From Oxyruncus cristatus (Eukaryota > Chordata > Aves > Passeriformes > Cotingidae): 64,000 nucleotides of DNA. Positions 1-13,108 of the stretch are shown in pieces (position 1 is the first letter of the stretch; every line of letters starts with the position of its first letter). Made by a program: the position numbers and the translations under genes. The stretch lies in contig VXAY01007403.1 in assembly GCA_013399855.1 (NCBI GenBank), forward strand, positions 1 to 64,000, in the 5' to 3' direction. A model generated the notes under the pieces. That model worked only from the letters and a program-made list of their open reading frames with translations, was not told the DNA's origin and did not search any database.

Positions 1-2214
1 ACAGCCTGCTCTTGCGCATTCAATGTTCGGGGTTTTTTTAAATGCATACTTTATTCAAATGGTTGATTCATTTTGCATGTTGTTTTTTAACGAAGAAATC
101 TCTAAAAGAAAATTAAAGTCGCACATGCTATTAACAACTTTGTGCAATCAGGTTTTTAAGAATTATAAACATTTAAAAATAAAAAATATCACACATTGCT
201 GAATATTTTTTCGGTATTGTTTTCTTTTGTAGATTTCTTTGGTCAAAAATTAGGTCAATAGTCAATCTGACAGCAATTTTAGAGCATGTTTTGAAATACT
301 AAACATTCTTTGGAATAATTTCTTCTATTAAATTTTAAAAAAATGTTTACAAAATGGTTTTTATTTTCCTTAAGAAAAAGAGCATTCAGTCTTGAGGCTT
401 GGTATAGTTAAGACATGTAAAAGCAATGTGCCTATGAAGTTTATTACAGTGATCATGAAGAGCAGAATATGAATAATGACACTCAGACGGAAGTTTCTAT
501 TTCCAGCTCTGTGAATTGTAATGATTTGAAAATTATTATTGGGTCATATTTTGGACAAACTCTTTCAGAACCCTATTTAAAAGTATCTTCATAAATGCTT
601 TAAATTATCGTGAGACCTAGGAAATGGAATTTTTGATGTTGTGAAAAAGTGGGTTTCGTGCATTGAATTTGACAACAATGTTATGTTTTAAATTATATAT
701 TTGCACAAGTCTGGTACACCACTATAGTCATAAATGACCTCTCTGTAAAAGTGGAAACTGAATTTAATTTGCAAATATATTTCATTTATTATCTTATAAT
801 TTCCGACCTCAGCGTCATTCATAGGAATACATTGTTATTTCAGTGCCCCCTGCAAAGCTGAATGAATATTGTGACTTGGTTGATGTTATTATTCCTATGA
901 ATATAATACAATTTCCGTCTAGGAAAATCTGCCCTTCAAAAGAAAAATTGCGTCCTGAAGAGTAGTAAAAATTTCAGCATCCTGAGTTTTATATATTAAC
1001 ATTTTGTCCTCTGAGGATTTTTTTATAGTAGCTAGTTAACATGGGTCTAATTTCCTTGAAGCTAAAAAACTAACACCGTAAGATACAAAGATTCCTTCAC
1101 CTCTCCATCCTGAATATACTTTTTGGAGTCATATGTTAAGTAATACTTCACTTCCCCCACTCTGTTGATATGTTTTTGAATTATAATAGCTGAGATTATT
1201 TTTTTTCAAGTCTGAGTGTAAAATACATTTTAACAGTTTTCATATTTTATGGAAAGAAGAATCAAAGTGAATGAACAGTGGACTTAAGATTATGGCAGGA
1301 AATACTCACCTTTACAGAGCCTAGGTTAGTTGGGAATGTGAAGAATGAGAGAAGATGAGCTAGTAAAATGGGAATATAGATGCTAGATAATGCACACAAC
1401 ATCCCAGTTTTGTTTTCATTTTTCCATTAGAACCAAAGACATAATGAAATACATTGTTTATGTTAACTGGAATTTGTTGAGTAATTTAATGTTGAGGGTT
1501 TTAACTATATTTTCCTTCATGCAAATTTATTCTAAAGTTCAAATCATTAATTTACATATCAGGGCTTGGATTTCATTGAAGCATAGCCAGTGCCAAAATT
1601 ACTTTAGTTGTTTCTCATTGTATCTAGTCTTTCCCTCTCTCATTGAATATTGCCATGTTTATGGACTTTTTGTCTCATATTCCTACATATAGATAGTTAT
1701 TCAGTTCCTTCAATTGGTTCTGTTTGTTTTTTTACTACATTGTTTTCTTTATCTTAATGTTTTCCTGTGGCAAATTGCATTTCATTTTTCGTTTGTGGGT
1801 TGTTTTTTTTTTCTGCATAGCTCTGTCTTTTTAAATATTTCCAGGAAGAATTGTTGAGCAGTTTAAAATTAATAGTAGAAGACTTTCTGTGTCTGGATTT
1901 TTTTTTTTTTTGGGAGGGCTATTTTCCAAGCTTAAAAATAAGTTTTTATATTAAAAATAACTTATCTGTTAACTCTCATAATACAAGGTGATTTTTTTCC
2001 CCTCAGACTTTTCTTTTCTTTTAAATTGTATTGCTTTTATTTTTTTTAATCTGTTTCAAATTCTCTAATGGTCTTCCATTTGTAGTCATCTCAGTTAGAC
2101 CTACTTTTATTTGATTTGCACTACAATATATCACTGTATTACTAGACCCAAAGAATTTCTGTAATGAATCTTTCTCTAGTTCAATACCTGAACGTGTAAC
2201 ACGGACACATAATG
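1..2214. other. Unique AT-rich sequence, no gene recognised
   Basis: I see no repeat family, RNA gene or convincing exon here. The only open frame of any length is a 100-codon plus-strand frame at 1390-1692 rich in Ile, Phe, Ser and Tyr, which is what AT-rich noncoding DNA gives by chance. Short T runs occur near 1800 and 1898. Confidence 0.6.
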
Positions 2215-3572
2215 ACAAAGGAGGAGGAAAAGGCTGAAGTACTTATTGCCTTGTCTCAGTCCTTAATAGTAAGATCAGTTATTCTCCAGGTACCCACCCC
2301 ATGGAGCTGGAAGATAGGGACAGTGAGCAGAATGAAGCCCCCATAATCCAAGGGGAAATGGTCAGTGACCTGCTACACTACTTAGATACACATGTTCTCT
2401 GGGGCTATATGGGATCCACCCAAGGGTCCTAAGGATGCTGGTGGAAGTGTTCACTTAGATATTTACCATCATTTATCAAGTAGGTCTGGCTACTTGGAGA
2501 GATTCCAGTTTACTGGAGGTGAGCGAATGTGATGCTTTTCTACAAGACAGGTCAGAAGGAGGATCCAAGAAGCTACAGGTCTGGCAGCCTGACCTTGGTG
2601 CCAAAAGGTTATGGAGCTGATCATCCTGAGTGCCATCACACAGCATATGTAGGACAACAGAGGGATCAGGCCCAAACAGTATGGTTTTATGAAATGCAGA
2701 TCCTGTGGCTAATCTGATCTCCTTCTATGATAAGATGATTGCTTACTGAATGATGAAAAGGCTGTGGATGCTGCCTGTCTAGAATTTAGTAAAGCCTTTG
2801 GCACAGTTTACCACAGCACTCTCCTAGAGGAAACTGGCTGCTCACAGCTTGGATGGCTACCACTTGTATAGCTACCAATGGAGATCACACGATAGCAGGT
2901 TCCAGGAGAGAAGGCAGGATAAAGATGAAAGCCCTGTGTGTCTCCATTTATATGCTCTGGCAACACTTTCTAGCCGGACATCTCGTTCATTGGCCAGTCA
3001 ATACCCTCCTAGCCGAAGTGCAGGGTGAGTCAGCTAATCAGAAGCTTCAGGGGGTGTGGTGTGGGTGGGCTGCCAGCCAGGCCTTATTTGATTGACAGCT
3101 CAACCACATGGATCCTGAGCCATGTGTGCTCTGTGAATTCAACCAAGTTGGCTGCAGGCCTTACCATGTGCCTTCCAATACTGAAGGCCTGGCCCTCTAC
3201 CCATCCCCCCTACACACGCACAAAGTCAAGATGGCTCATTCGACCCAACTAACAATCAAACAACCCAGTGAGATACAAATCAAGACTCTTACAGTCTTTT
3301 TCCCCAAGTAACAAGCAATAGGACGAGAGGAAATGGCCTCAAGTTATACCATGTTTTTATATATTGGGAAAAATTTCCTCACTGACAGGGTTGTCAAACA
3401 CTGGAGCAGGCTGCCCAGGGAAGTGTCTGAGTCACTCTCCCTGGAGGTATTTAAAAGTCATATAGACATGGCACTTAGGGATGTGGTTTAGTGATGGACT
3501 TGGCGGTGCTTGGTTAATAGTTGGACTTGATGATCTTAAAGGCCTTTTCCAACCTAAGTGATTCTATGATTT
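2215..3572 (+). mobile_element. CR1 LINE, 5'-truncated, ORF2 remains plus 3' end
   Basis: This is a decayed avian CR1 non-LTR retrotransposon. From about 2215 to 2880 the DNA follows the ORF2 reverse-transcriptase region. 'GGATCCACCCAAGGGTCCT' near 2411 corresponds to the IHPRVL segment, and 'GGATCAGGCCCAAACAGTATGG' near 2662 to the block before the QHGF segment. At about 2759-2808 the frame reads KAVDAACLEFSKAFGTV, the palm-domain strand of CR1 reverse transcriptase. Stops and shifts break the frame, so no enzyme is made. From about 3293 to 3572 comes the CR1 3' end: AGTAACAAGCAATAGGACGAG, the 'GGCTGCCCAGGGAAGTG' block near 3408, then 'GTTGGACTTGATGATCTTA' and the terminal ATTCTATGATT. The piece at 2880-3292 does not match CR1 as I know it. 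CR1 copies lack poly(A) tails and clean target duplications, as here. Confidence 0.9.
2880..3292. other. Unidentified segment inside the CR1 copy
   Basis: About 410 bp between the CR1 reverse-transcriptase remains and the CR1 3' end match neither. The segment is richer in G+C than the surroundings, with 'GGGGGTGTGGTGTGGGTGGGCTGCC' and a C-rich stretch near 3200. I looked for TG...CA ends with a target duplication and found no convincing pair. It may be a nested insertion or a CR1 subfamily's own sequence. Confidence 0.4.
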
Positions 3573-6134
3573 TTAACATTCGTTAGTATGATAGTTATAA
3601 ATATTACTAGCCTAGAGTGAATAATGGGTAAATCTTTTTCTAGATTACTGTTATATATTATAAAAAAATGAACAGGAGAAATATACTGACTTCTGAGTAA
3701 AGATTAAAAGAGCTAAGTTTAACAGATGATGAAAAAGTAGGTCATGACGTTCTACAAATATTTGAAGGCTGTAATGAGGTATAGGGAGTGATTGTTTAGT
3801 GTGGTACACAGTAGAATAACTAATAAAAATAAAAGAACCTCTGTAGTTAATATCAGGGAACATTTGTCAGTAGGGAGATAGAGATGCCTATTAAGACCTT
3901 TAAAGACAGATTTTGCGCAGAATTAGAACATATGCAGTAGGCAAAATTCTGACAAGCTAGTCTGTAAACCTTTTCCACATCTCTCTCCTAATTCCCTCTA
4001 ATTTTTATTTGATTAATAGGGTAAGGTCTGAATGGTTAGGATCACTATATGTCAATATTTGAAAATGCTTGGGTAGATGATAGAAGGTTCTGGCATTATG
4101 TCTGATGACATTCTGATGAATCTCTGTAATTGAATCCTCATCGTCCTTTCCTGCTTCACTCTGTGTATCCCAAAAGAATTCTGTAAGCTGTCAGCCAGAT
4201 ATGTACATAATTTATTTGGGATTTGAAAGATAACCAAAGGCTGAAGCAGTACAAATTCAAAAGGAATACTCATGTGAATCAGTAATTGTTCAATTCTCAT
4301 CTGGGTAATAAAACAATGTAACTAGAAAGACCAACACAACGTGTATATAAAATCCGGGTCTTTGGCATATCTGGTGTGAAAAGCACCACTAATTAATTGT
4401 CTGTGATGTAGTAATTTCTTATTTATTTTATTCTAATTTTTTATTGATGTATCTCTTCTCTCCTGGTTACAATGACAAAAGGATCCATTGCAACAGTAAA
4501 GAAAGCCATATACAGAGAAAAAGCATTTTCTTAAATCCAAATTGCAATTCAGGGAAGAAATGAAAATTTGAAAGGGGCTTAGTAGATCTCCAATATCAGA
4601 AAAGCATAATATACATGAACCAGAACTATTGTCTTAACTGGGGAAAACGTGAGTTTGTCCTGTTAAGGCAATTTCTAATTCAGCTGTCAGCTTCATCTGT
4701 ATAAAAAAATTACTGCTAACCAGATCTTCAAGAATATTATACCGATGTATTCCAATAAATTTCCATCCCTTCCCTACTCTGTAGTTTCTAAAACTCTTAT
4801 TCCTCCTACTACAACGTATATCTAGTCTACCCTATCTTATTAATTTTTGTATTCACCAGAGTTGTTTGTTTTGTTTTTAAAAAGCTCATAACATTTTTTA
4901 ACATATTTTATTTACATTTCTTCTTAAAATAAAGTTGTGTAGTTTATGTTCTGCTCTTTTTCAGTCCCCCTAATTTTTTTGTTTGGTTGTTTGTTTTCAC
5001 TATATTCTTTTTCCTATGGGGTCATCAAAGAGACCAAGGAATAAAATACACCTTTTTTGAAATGCCATTTCAAAAATTATCCCTGCCGTTCCTGAAGAAG
5101 CTCACTTTATTTTCTGGCAACTTCCAAAAATTTTTTCCTCTGTTGGCCAATTTTAAACTACTAAAGTTTCAATGTATTTAAATGATTGTGCTAAAAGTCA
5201 TCCAAGGTTATGAAATCCCCATGCTCAGAAGTTGTGAAAACGTGCCTGAATAAGCCCCTGAGCAACCTGATATAACATTGAAGTCAGAGTTCTTTGAGCA
5301 GGAAGTTGTATTAGGTGAACTGCAGAGCTCCCTTCCGGCATTTTGTATGATTCTGTGAGAAAAGCTGTCGTGAGGTTATAGATTGTTGTTTTCCCTCTGA
5401 AACTCAAGCAGGTGTTTTGAGGGCCCAGACACTGGCAGAGCTCACAGACAAGGCCAGGGTGCTGTGTTCTGAAGGCTAAGAACAACCAGACACAGGTATG
5501 GTGTGTGTAGAAAGTGGTGACTCACCAACATCAAAAGTGTTATTCTGAGGTGTCTTTATATAGTAGGTGATAAATGTCTGGCCCTCCAACATTCCAGAGT
5601 GATAGAAAACATTAGTTTTCATGAGAGCTCAGCCAGAAGCTTCAGCACATCTTTTAGCTGTGGCCAGTACTTACCAGCCTTGCATACAAATTTAGCGAGC
5701 TGTTAAAAAACTGCATCTGTTATGGAAAGCCTGCTAAAATGAAATTGGAAGTGATCCATGCACCATTTGGAAAGGATTTTGTGTGTAGTTTCACTGCTAG
5801 GACACACCATTGTTTCGGTTTTTTGATTGGGTGTTTATGAATGTTCAGGTTCATTAATTGTTCTTCTATGAGTTTAAAGCAGGCAGATCTTCCATTTTGC
5901 CAGAGGTTATAATTTTCTTTTCTTTTTTTTTTCTTAATTTTTAATTTTAATATTGGAAGGTTAAGAGCATTTTATGTCATAACTTTGAATTTCTTGTGAT
6001 TTGGACTTCCACATCCAGATTTCTTGATTTTTATTGAATAATTACAAATTAAATCCAAACAGAAGGACACTATGGAACACCTCATTTTTCCAGTTTTTTT
6101 GTTACTAACGCACATGGAGCCAAAACTTTTATTT
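3573..6134. other. Unique sequence, no gene recognised
   Basis: No repeat family or exon could be recognised. The open frames (for example minus 4052-4300 and minus 5225-5485) are short, lack domain motifs and have no usable splice context. A slightly G+C-richer patch lies near 5300-5480. Confidence 0.55.
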
Positions 6135-6214
6135 TAAAAAACAAACAAAAAACCCAAACAAAAATCAAACAAACAAAAAACCCCCAAACAAACAAACAAA
6201 AAGAAAACCAAGAC
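6135..6214. repeat. A/C-rich low-complexity tract
   Basis: An A-rich stretch is broken by C, CC and CCCCC units. The 15-mer ACAAACAAAAAACCC occurs twice, at 6141-6155 and 6169-6183. The same 15-mer recurs in the tracts at 42318-42406 and 58734-58808. Confidence 0.85.
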
Positions 6215-9200
6215 AAATTGTGCCTATGCCATGTAATAAACTCTCAAACTTCTCTGTTGCACAATGCATGCAAAATTATGCATAAAAACATAAGCACAAG
6301 AAATCAGGAAAGGCAATTCAGGATGGTTTTAAGTTAACTAGCCTTATTCTTTTACCATAGGCATGGATATTTAGCCAAACACAAAACCATACTCATGGAC
6401 ACAAACTATATTGTGTCTTGTTCTGTGTGAGCCAGTTCTGCTATAGTTTGTTTATATTCCTGGTGATCTATGGCATGTTACTGAAATAGTGATAGGATTT
6501 AAGAATACTAAACCAACTGTTTCATAGGGTAAAATACCTGCAATGTTAAAGGTCTGACTGACATGACATAATGACTAGGTACTCTTTCTACTACCTTAAT
6601 CAATTACCAATGAAAGAATAATCTCTCAGTTCCTCTGATTAGAAATCCACCCTGGACCTGATAAATAATGCTAACTAAAGATCTTCCAGACAAGTTATTC
6701 CCTGAAAAAGCTTCTTCCCCTTACCTCAAAGCCTCTACCTCTTTATTATAACAGAATTTTCTGAAGGAAAAATGTCAGCTATTGCAGTACATGTCATGGG
6801 AGTTCCTGTGAGTAGAAAGTAATTTAGAAAGTTTCTGGTGAAATCTTCCCTGAAGATTTATTTTACCATTCATTTAAACTTATTTTCAAAATCTTATGAA
6901 CTTTTCAGTTGCTTTATTTCCGTTCGCAATCCCTATGTAAAGCTTAAAAATCTATAAAACGTATGCTAATTTTGTTAGATATATTATGAAGAAAAAAATA
7001 CTGAATACTTTTGATGCAATCTTTTGTGAGAGCACGGTCTATCCCTAGGCATTTCTTTCAATCAAAACAATCAAAACAGAAGTCAAAGAAAATATTTTTG
7101 TGTCTTGATTCTTTTTCCTTTCATGTCTTTCAGGAATTCACAAATCTGCCTCATTAGTTTGTGCCTTGGTTTCCAACTATGATCTTAAAACAGTTTTTAA
7201 ATGAAGGTAAAAACTTTACATTAAAAATTGAAATATAACAGTTTTGAAACAAAACATTCTTTGTAAACACCATTTATATACAGTTTTTACTAAGATTTTA
7301 GGGGTAAATCTACCCTCCATTAAATTATGTGGGGATAAAATCAGGAATAAATCAGGTTGCCTTTCCACTCATTGCAGACATACATAGACAGTTTAGTAGA
7401 AGATACTTCATGAACTTCAAGACCTTGAAGTTGTAGGTACTGTTTTACGATTCCATTTTAGTTACACTATTTTTTATTCACCATATTCTTAGATCTGATA
7501 TGAGCAATGGAGTCTTAATAATTGGAACTACCTAATTAGCTCTGATGTCTAACTGATGGATCTTGTTTCTTCCTCTTGAGATCTACATTATTTTATTTTC
7601 ATATAATTAATTAATTTCAGCTATGAATCCATCTTGAGCTAAATGTCTCATATGCTGTTCTGGACACAGACTTCAGTGACCATTCTGTAAAGTTTTTGAC
7701 ATTCAATCCTATTAATTTGTAACCTTAGTTTGTCTTGTTTAAGTCTTGTTCTTCATTTTATAATGAAGTCACATATAAAGTCTGCATAGAGTTACAATGA
7801 CAATTTATTTGCTGAGGTTAGTGTCATTAAGTATATTAAACATATTTTATTCTGGGAAGCAGTCAGCATGTACTTACAGAGAGAGTTCCATTATGTCATA
7901 TGAAGAGCTTTTAATGAAAATTCCAAACAAAACCCTTCACAGAAGTGTATGCTAACGTTTGGCTTGTATCCAGGCAAAACAAAAATCAGAGCCCTGACAG
8001 GGAAAATATAGAGCTGGATACAACAAATGTTTTATATTTTGTGTACCCATTGTAAGCTGTTAACTGTTTGCTTTATCTTAATAGAGAGATAGTATTAATT
8101 GAAAAGAGACTGGTCATTTGATTAGTCATTTGGTATGTTCTTCCCAGAAAAAATAAAAATATTTTATTTTCTTAGGCTAAAGCTACTCAACAGTTACTGC
8201 TGACACAAATATAAAACATTTTATTTTTTTTTAAATGATAATATTTGAGGAAAATATCAACACTTAATCATATCAATAACAATTTCTTCCCGGAGCTACC
8301 CACGAACCATTAAAATGTCTAATTTAAATGGAGATTTTTTTGGTCACAAAGCATGACTTACAATTCAGCCTAACTTTGGAAATTAATAAGTTTCTCCACT
8401 TAGATAATATAATTTTGGTTAGCATATTTGCCTAGATAACCTTGTCTGGACCTGGTGCTTTGTATTTTTTAGCAACAATGAATTCTATATTTTATAATAA
8501 TTTTCATTAAATATGTATGCACACTTGATTATGAATTGGAGTCTTAAGCTTGACACATTCACCTCTTTTACTTGGCCGCTTAATGATTGGCAAGTGTGGC
8601 TGTCTAAGCTGGCAACTTTAAAAGTCTTTGCTAGGTTAAGGATGTAGTTTTTGATGCTCCTCTGCTAGGCTGAAGAATGAGATGTCATGTCTATGCATTT
8701 TAGTGTTACAAAGCTTGAGCTGAGCCTATGTTGAAGAGACACTGGTCTTCAACCTTAGAGAAATACTGTGCATATTTCTCCAATCACCATTTTTTTTTTA
8801 TGCTAATTCTCTAACTAAATAATTTGAAGAAGACATTACGGTCTCCAGAGAAAGGAGTTTCATAAGAAGATAGACCTTCCTCCTTAATTCCTCTTTCCTG
8901 GACTGAAAGAAAACTATCAAAAAACAGTGCTAGACTGAATTTGCATAAGGCTGAGGATCCTCTTTTTATGTTCTCTAACCAGTGGATGAATAAATATCAT
9001 ATATCTACTGCTTTACTTGTATTTTTGTTAGGTTACAAATCATAAAATTTTATTCTGATACCTTTCATAACTGTGTTGAAGTTGTTCCTCCCTTACTGGA
9101 ATTTCAGTCAGAATGATGCATGTTCTGCTGACACCAATAATCATTTTATTTGTTTCTTATGTTTTACTGCTGCTTCTTTGGATTTTGGACAAGCTATTCT

Positions 9201-9634
9201 AGATTCCTTTTTCTTGTTCCTATTATGAATTTTTAGTACATTATTGTCTCTTTTCACACTTGGAACATTCAGACTAACATTATTCATTATTTCTGGGATT
9301 AATTCCATTACGAATTCATGCACCTACATTTTATTGATTTTTTTAATACTTAAAAGAAAGGACATCATAAACATTTTCAAAATGCTACTATTTTAAATAT
9401 GAGTATACTGTTTAAAGTTTTGCAAGTGGCAGAAGCAGAGATCAAAAAAAATGGGACTGTGAAGTACCACTGTAATGCAAGAATCTCAAAATTATTGTTC
9501 ATCTGTGGGATTTCTGTATTAATGAACATATATTAACTGATGATACATAAAAATGATAACTGCAAAGTCACTCGGCATTATTGTGACTGTTATCTAAATT
9601 TTGCACTAGTAAAACTGGTGGTGATTTTGTGTAC
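6215..9634. other. Unique AT-rich sequence, no gene recognised
   Basis: Nothing in about 3.4 kb resembles an exon, RNA gene or known repeat to me. A 60-codon minus-strand frame at 9141-9323 is lysine- and asparagine-rich and looks random. Confidence 0.55.
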
Positions 9635-10293
9635 AGTGGTGGAAAACCAGATGTGCATGAGCCAGCAGTGTGCCGTTGTGGACAAGAAGGCCAGTGGTAT
9701 CCTGGGGTGCCTTAGGAAAAACATTGACAGCAGGTTGAGGGAGGTGATCCTGCACCTCTCTTCAGTCCTAGTGAGGCCACATCTGGAGTGCTGTGTCCAG
9801 TTCTGGGCTCCTCAGTACAAGAGATACATGGAGCTCCTAGAGCAGGTCCAGTGGAGCACAACAAAGATGATTAAGGGACTGGAACATCTCTTTTATAAGG
9901 ACAGGCTGAGGGAGCTGGGCCCATTTAGCCTCAAAAAGAGACAAGTGAGAGGGGACCTCATCAATGTCTAAGAGTAACTAATGGGAGGGTGCCCAAGAGG
10001 ATGGATCCAGGCTCTTCTTGGTGGTGCAGTGCAATCGAATGAGAGGCAATAGGCAAAAACTGATGCACAGAAAGTTCTGCCTGAATGGGAGGAAGAACGT
10101 CTCTACAGTGCAGGTGACCATGCACTGGAACAGGTTACCCAGAGAGATTGTGGACTTTCCTTCACTGCAGATATTCAAGAACCCTCTGAACACAACACTC
10201 TTCAGTGTGCTCTAGCATGACCCTACCTGAGAAGGGAGGTTGAAACGATGACCCACTGTGGTCCCTTCCAACTTTATCCATTTTGTAATTCTG
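9635..10293 (+). mobile_element. CR1 LINE fragment, end of ORF2 and 3' region
   Basis: An avian CR1 fragment about 660 bp long. A plus-strand frame stays open to 9971 and its part from about 9680 is CR1 ORF2, downstream of the catalytic core. It contains SSVLVRPHLECCVQFWAP, LLEQVQ, GLEHLFYKDRLRELGPFSL and KKRQVRGDLINV, all typical of the ORF2 C-terminal region. The first 30 or so residues of that frame, before about 9635, are not CR1. A stop at 9969-9971 ends the frame within the element, so it is dead. The 3' region follows: 'TGCACTGGAACAGGTTACCCAGAGAG' near 10120, then 'GGTCCCTTCCAACTTTATCC' near 10260. The final octamer repeats have decayed. Divergence from the copies at 2215 and 16585 in the 3' region suggests another CR1 subfamily. 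Confidence 0.9.
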
Positions 10294-12850
10294 AAAGCTG
10301 GACATCTAGTTCTACATCAAGCAATCAGAATTAAATTTTGTTCTTCCAAAATGTCAGGGAATATGCCTATATCCACTCCGTGGTGAAGTAACTGCAAAGA
10401 TTTTCATTGACATAATCACTCAACAGAGTAGGTTTCCCTTTCTTTTTAACTAGAAACATTGCTTGCTATCTTGATTTGCCACAGAGCTGTCCCTTAAACC
10501 AGAAATAAATAGCCATTTGACTAAACTGTAATAAATCAAGAAAAAAGCAATACATGGGTCTTCTTATTATTCTACCAAACAAATAGGTGTTATTGAAGAA
10601 ATTAATTAAATATATTTCAAGAACTGTATTTTAAACAGCTTAATCAGTTCTGTTTATTTAGTATTTTCATATATTTCTGCTTTTAAAGTTCTCCTACTGA
10701 AAGGCAAGACAAACTTTAATATATATGCAAACATGTTTAAGCATGTGGGGGTGTATGAGTATGCACAATATCTGCTGATTTCACACTAAGTGCCAACTGC
10801 AGATGCCCTACGGCTCTTTGTAGTAGATTTTACCTTTCCATTTTTATTTAAGTTTTTAGAAATATGGTTTCCTTCTCTTGCCTTTTTCTCCAGGCTATTG
10901 TTTATCCCAATGGAAAAATTTCTTATAACCAGGATTTGTATCTTTTACATAATTACTGACAACTTGCCTATAGCTATATTGCCCATAGAAGCAATTACAA
11001 AATGACTGGATTGCACATAAGCAGCCCAGAATCAACTTTTTACTGCAAATTTCTTTTAAATAGAAATACATTACCATTAAAACAATGTTAGTTTTGGCTG
11101 CAAAGTTAAAGGCAGAACATCAACAAATCTAACATGCTTTCAGCCCTGAGGGAAGAGAATATTCCATTTCATGAAATAAGAGTGGGGAAGCTTAAAAAAG
11201 CAGCTCGTAAAAATCACTGACTTTCTGTTTTCCCATATCTGGTACCCTCCTTCCTCTGAACAGAAACAATGCTTTCCATCTATTTTTTCTATTTTGAGTA
11301 ATCACTTCCTTAACCCATTGTAGTTTTTACCTTTAAAATTGTTTGATACTGTGCTAGTTTTCTTCAAAATTGTTTAGAATAAAAGCTTATTTCTACTGCA
11401 CCTTTTTACTTTCCCTTTGTGCCAAAGCTTCCCCTTATGCCTCTGTAAGATAAAAACCAATAAGATGACAGAAGCTTACTTTCATCATACTACAAGCACA
11501 GCAGCGATTAATATTATAGAAAAATTGCTTCAAAGTGCAAGTCTTTTTTAGAAGATACTGCAAAGCAAGATCTCTCATCTTTCAAAGAATTTCCCCAACC
11601 TTCTGACTTTTAAGATGTTATTTAGGCTGGTGAAAAGTTGCAACTAAAGAAATTAAGTTTTAAAAAATTGTGTTATTAAAAATGTGTATCTACTTATTAA
11701 TTTTTGGCCGTTTCATTAATTTTTTGAGAAAGATTTTTATCTTGAAATTTGTTGTCAAGAAATGTGGTTTAATTATATACACCTAATTTCAGTTTACTTA
11801 ATAGTTCTGTTTAGGATAAAAAAATTACCCTCATAATTATAGATACATGTAGTATTTTTAATCTCTATGTTACTTTAAATTATCTTTATGTGACTCCGCC
11901 AAAATAGACAACCTTGTTTTTACACAACCTGAATAATTTCAATTCACTATTGTGCAGAAATTGCTGAAATACGCATAAAGTTGTTGTAAGATCAGGACCT
12001 TTGAAGTCGATTGAACTGGCTAACAGACATTTTTTCCATGTAAGTAATTTCTACTTTCTCTTCTTGATTTCTCATATGAACACCTGTATATGTTCCAGTA
12101 TGTGCATCTGTTTGTGGTTAGATGAACAAGCAAGGAGAGAAAGAGAATTTATAAAGTACTTTGGGGAGGAAGTCGTAACATAAAAATATTAGATTCAATG
12201 ATCTGTTTCATCTATACATGAGTGGTTAGGAAATATTAATTTATTAATAATAAAGACAGCAAATGCTTGATAGTTGAGATTTTACTTTTCAACATTACTT
12301 CAGATAAATTCCCCAAATCAAGTATAAACCCATAATTAAAATAACAACCCATGAAGATTAGATTAGATCTTGTCAGTCAGCTCTGAGCAGGAGTCACATG
12401 CCTGCATTTTAAAGAACATTCCCATGAGTCCAAGAGTTCAGCTTTCCGAAATGAAATGAGAAACAGAATCCTTTAAAAGAAAGATGAAGTCCTAAAGGGT
12501 TTCCTACCTTTTCAATTATTTGTAACTTTTTAAACATTTATACCCTTCAGTTCAGATCTGTGTCTCTAATTTATAATTAATATGTATAACAGATCTAAAA
12601 AACCCCAAAACAAATAAAGCACCCTGTGCTTTTTTTTTTTTTTTCTTTATTTCACTTAGTCCACTGTCAATGACTCATTTTAGAGAGAGAAGACAGTGGG
12701 TTTTTTAAGTTCTATGCTGAATTATTTAAATGTAGAGAGCTTCATTTGTGGTTACTTTGGATACTATTCAAAACTCCCTGAAAAGACTGTTTACATGATA
12801 TTTAAAATATTCAATGCTCCCCATTGAATTAATTCTTTGTTTTATTACAG
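10294..12850. other. Unique AT-rich sequence, no gene recognised
   Basis: No exon, RNA gene or known repeat recognised. Two overlapping opposite frames at 10790-11077 encode hydrophobic, Phe-rich peptides of about 60-70 residues, as expected of T-rich DNA. A run of 15 T lies at 12630-12644. Confidence 0.55.
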
Positions 12851-12957
12851 AAAGTAATAAAGATCAAACTGGAGATGGAACTGTCGCTTTAAACAGTACT
12901 GGATTTGACCATCTTGTTGGTGATATTGACCAAAGGGAAAGAAATTTCCCAGTCTAA
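12851..12957 (+). CDS. Weak candidate 3'-terminal coding exon, product unknown
   Basis: A polypyrimidine stretch, TTCTTTGTTTTATTACAG, ends at 12850 and reads like a good splice acceptor. After it one frame (phase: two bases, then codons from 12853) is open for 34 codons to a TAA at 12955-12957. The peptide is not of the Phe/Ile/Lys type seen in chance frames here: it starts SNKDQTGDGTVALNSTG and ends FDHLVGDIDQRERNFPV. AATAAA follows at 13103-13108, so a short terminal exon with about 170 bp of 3' UTR is possible. A donor-like GTAAGG at 12961 would instead allow an internal exon with the stop in it. I do not recognise the protein. No partner exon is visible in the window, and a 34-codon frame behind an acceptor-like site can arise by chance in 64 kb. 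Confidence 0.22.
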
Positions 12958-13102
12958 ACAGTAAGGACTGCAATTGTGTATGTAGGAATCTGCTACTACT
13001 CATAGAAATTAAAATTCTTTTTCATAGTTAATTGATATTTCATGCAGCATTCAGTGCAGCAGAGTATCATCTTTTTGCCGATTTCCTGATGTACTTTCAA
13101 AT

Positions 13103-13108
13103 AATAAA
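13103..13108 (+). terminator. AATAAA poly(A) signal, possible
   Basis: AATAAA lies about 145 bp after the stop of the candidate terminal exon at 12851-12957. It matters only if that exon is real, since the hexamer is common in AT-rich DNA. Confidence 0.15.

Noticed and set aside
9540..9634. The first part of the 143-codon frame ending at 9971 as part of a gene
   Set aside because: Only the part from about 9635 is CR1 ORF2; the start is chance sequence upstream of the truncation point.
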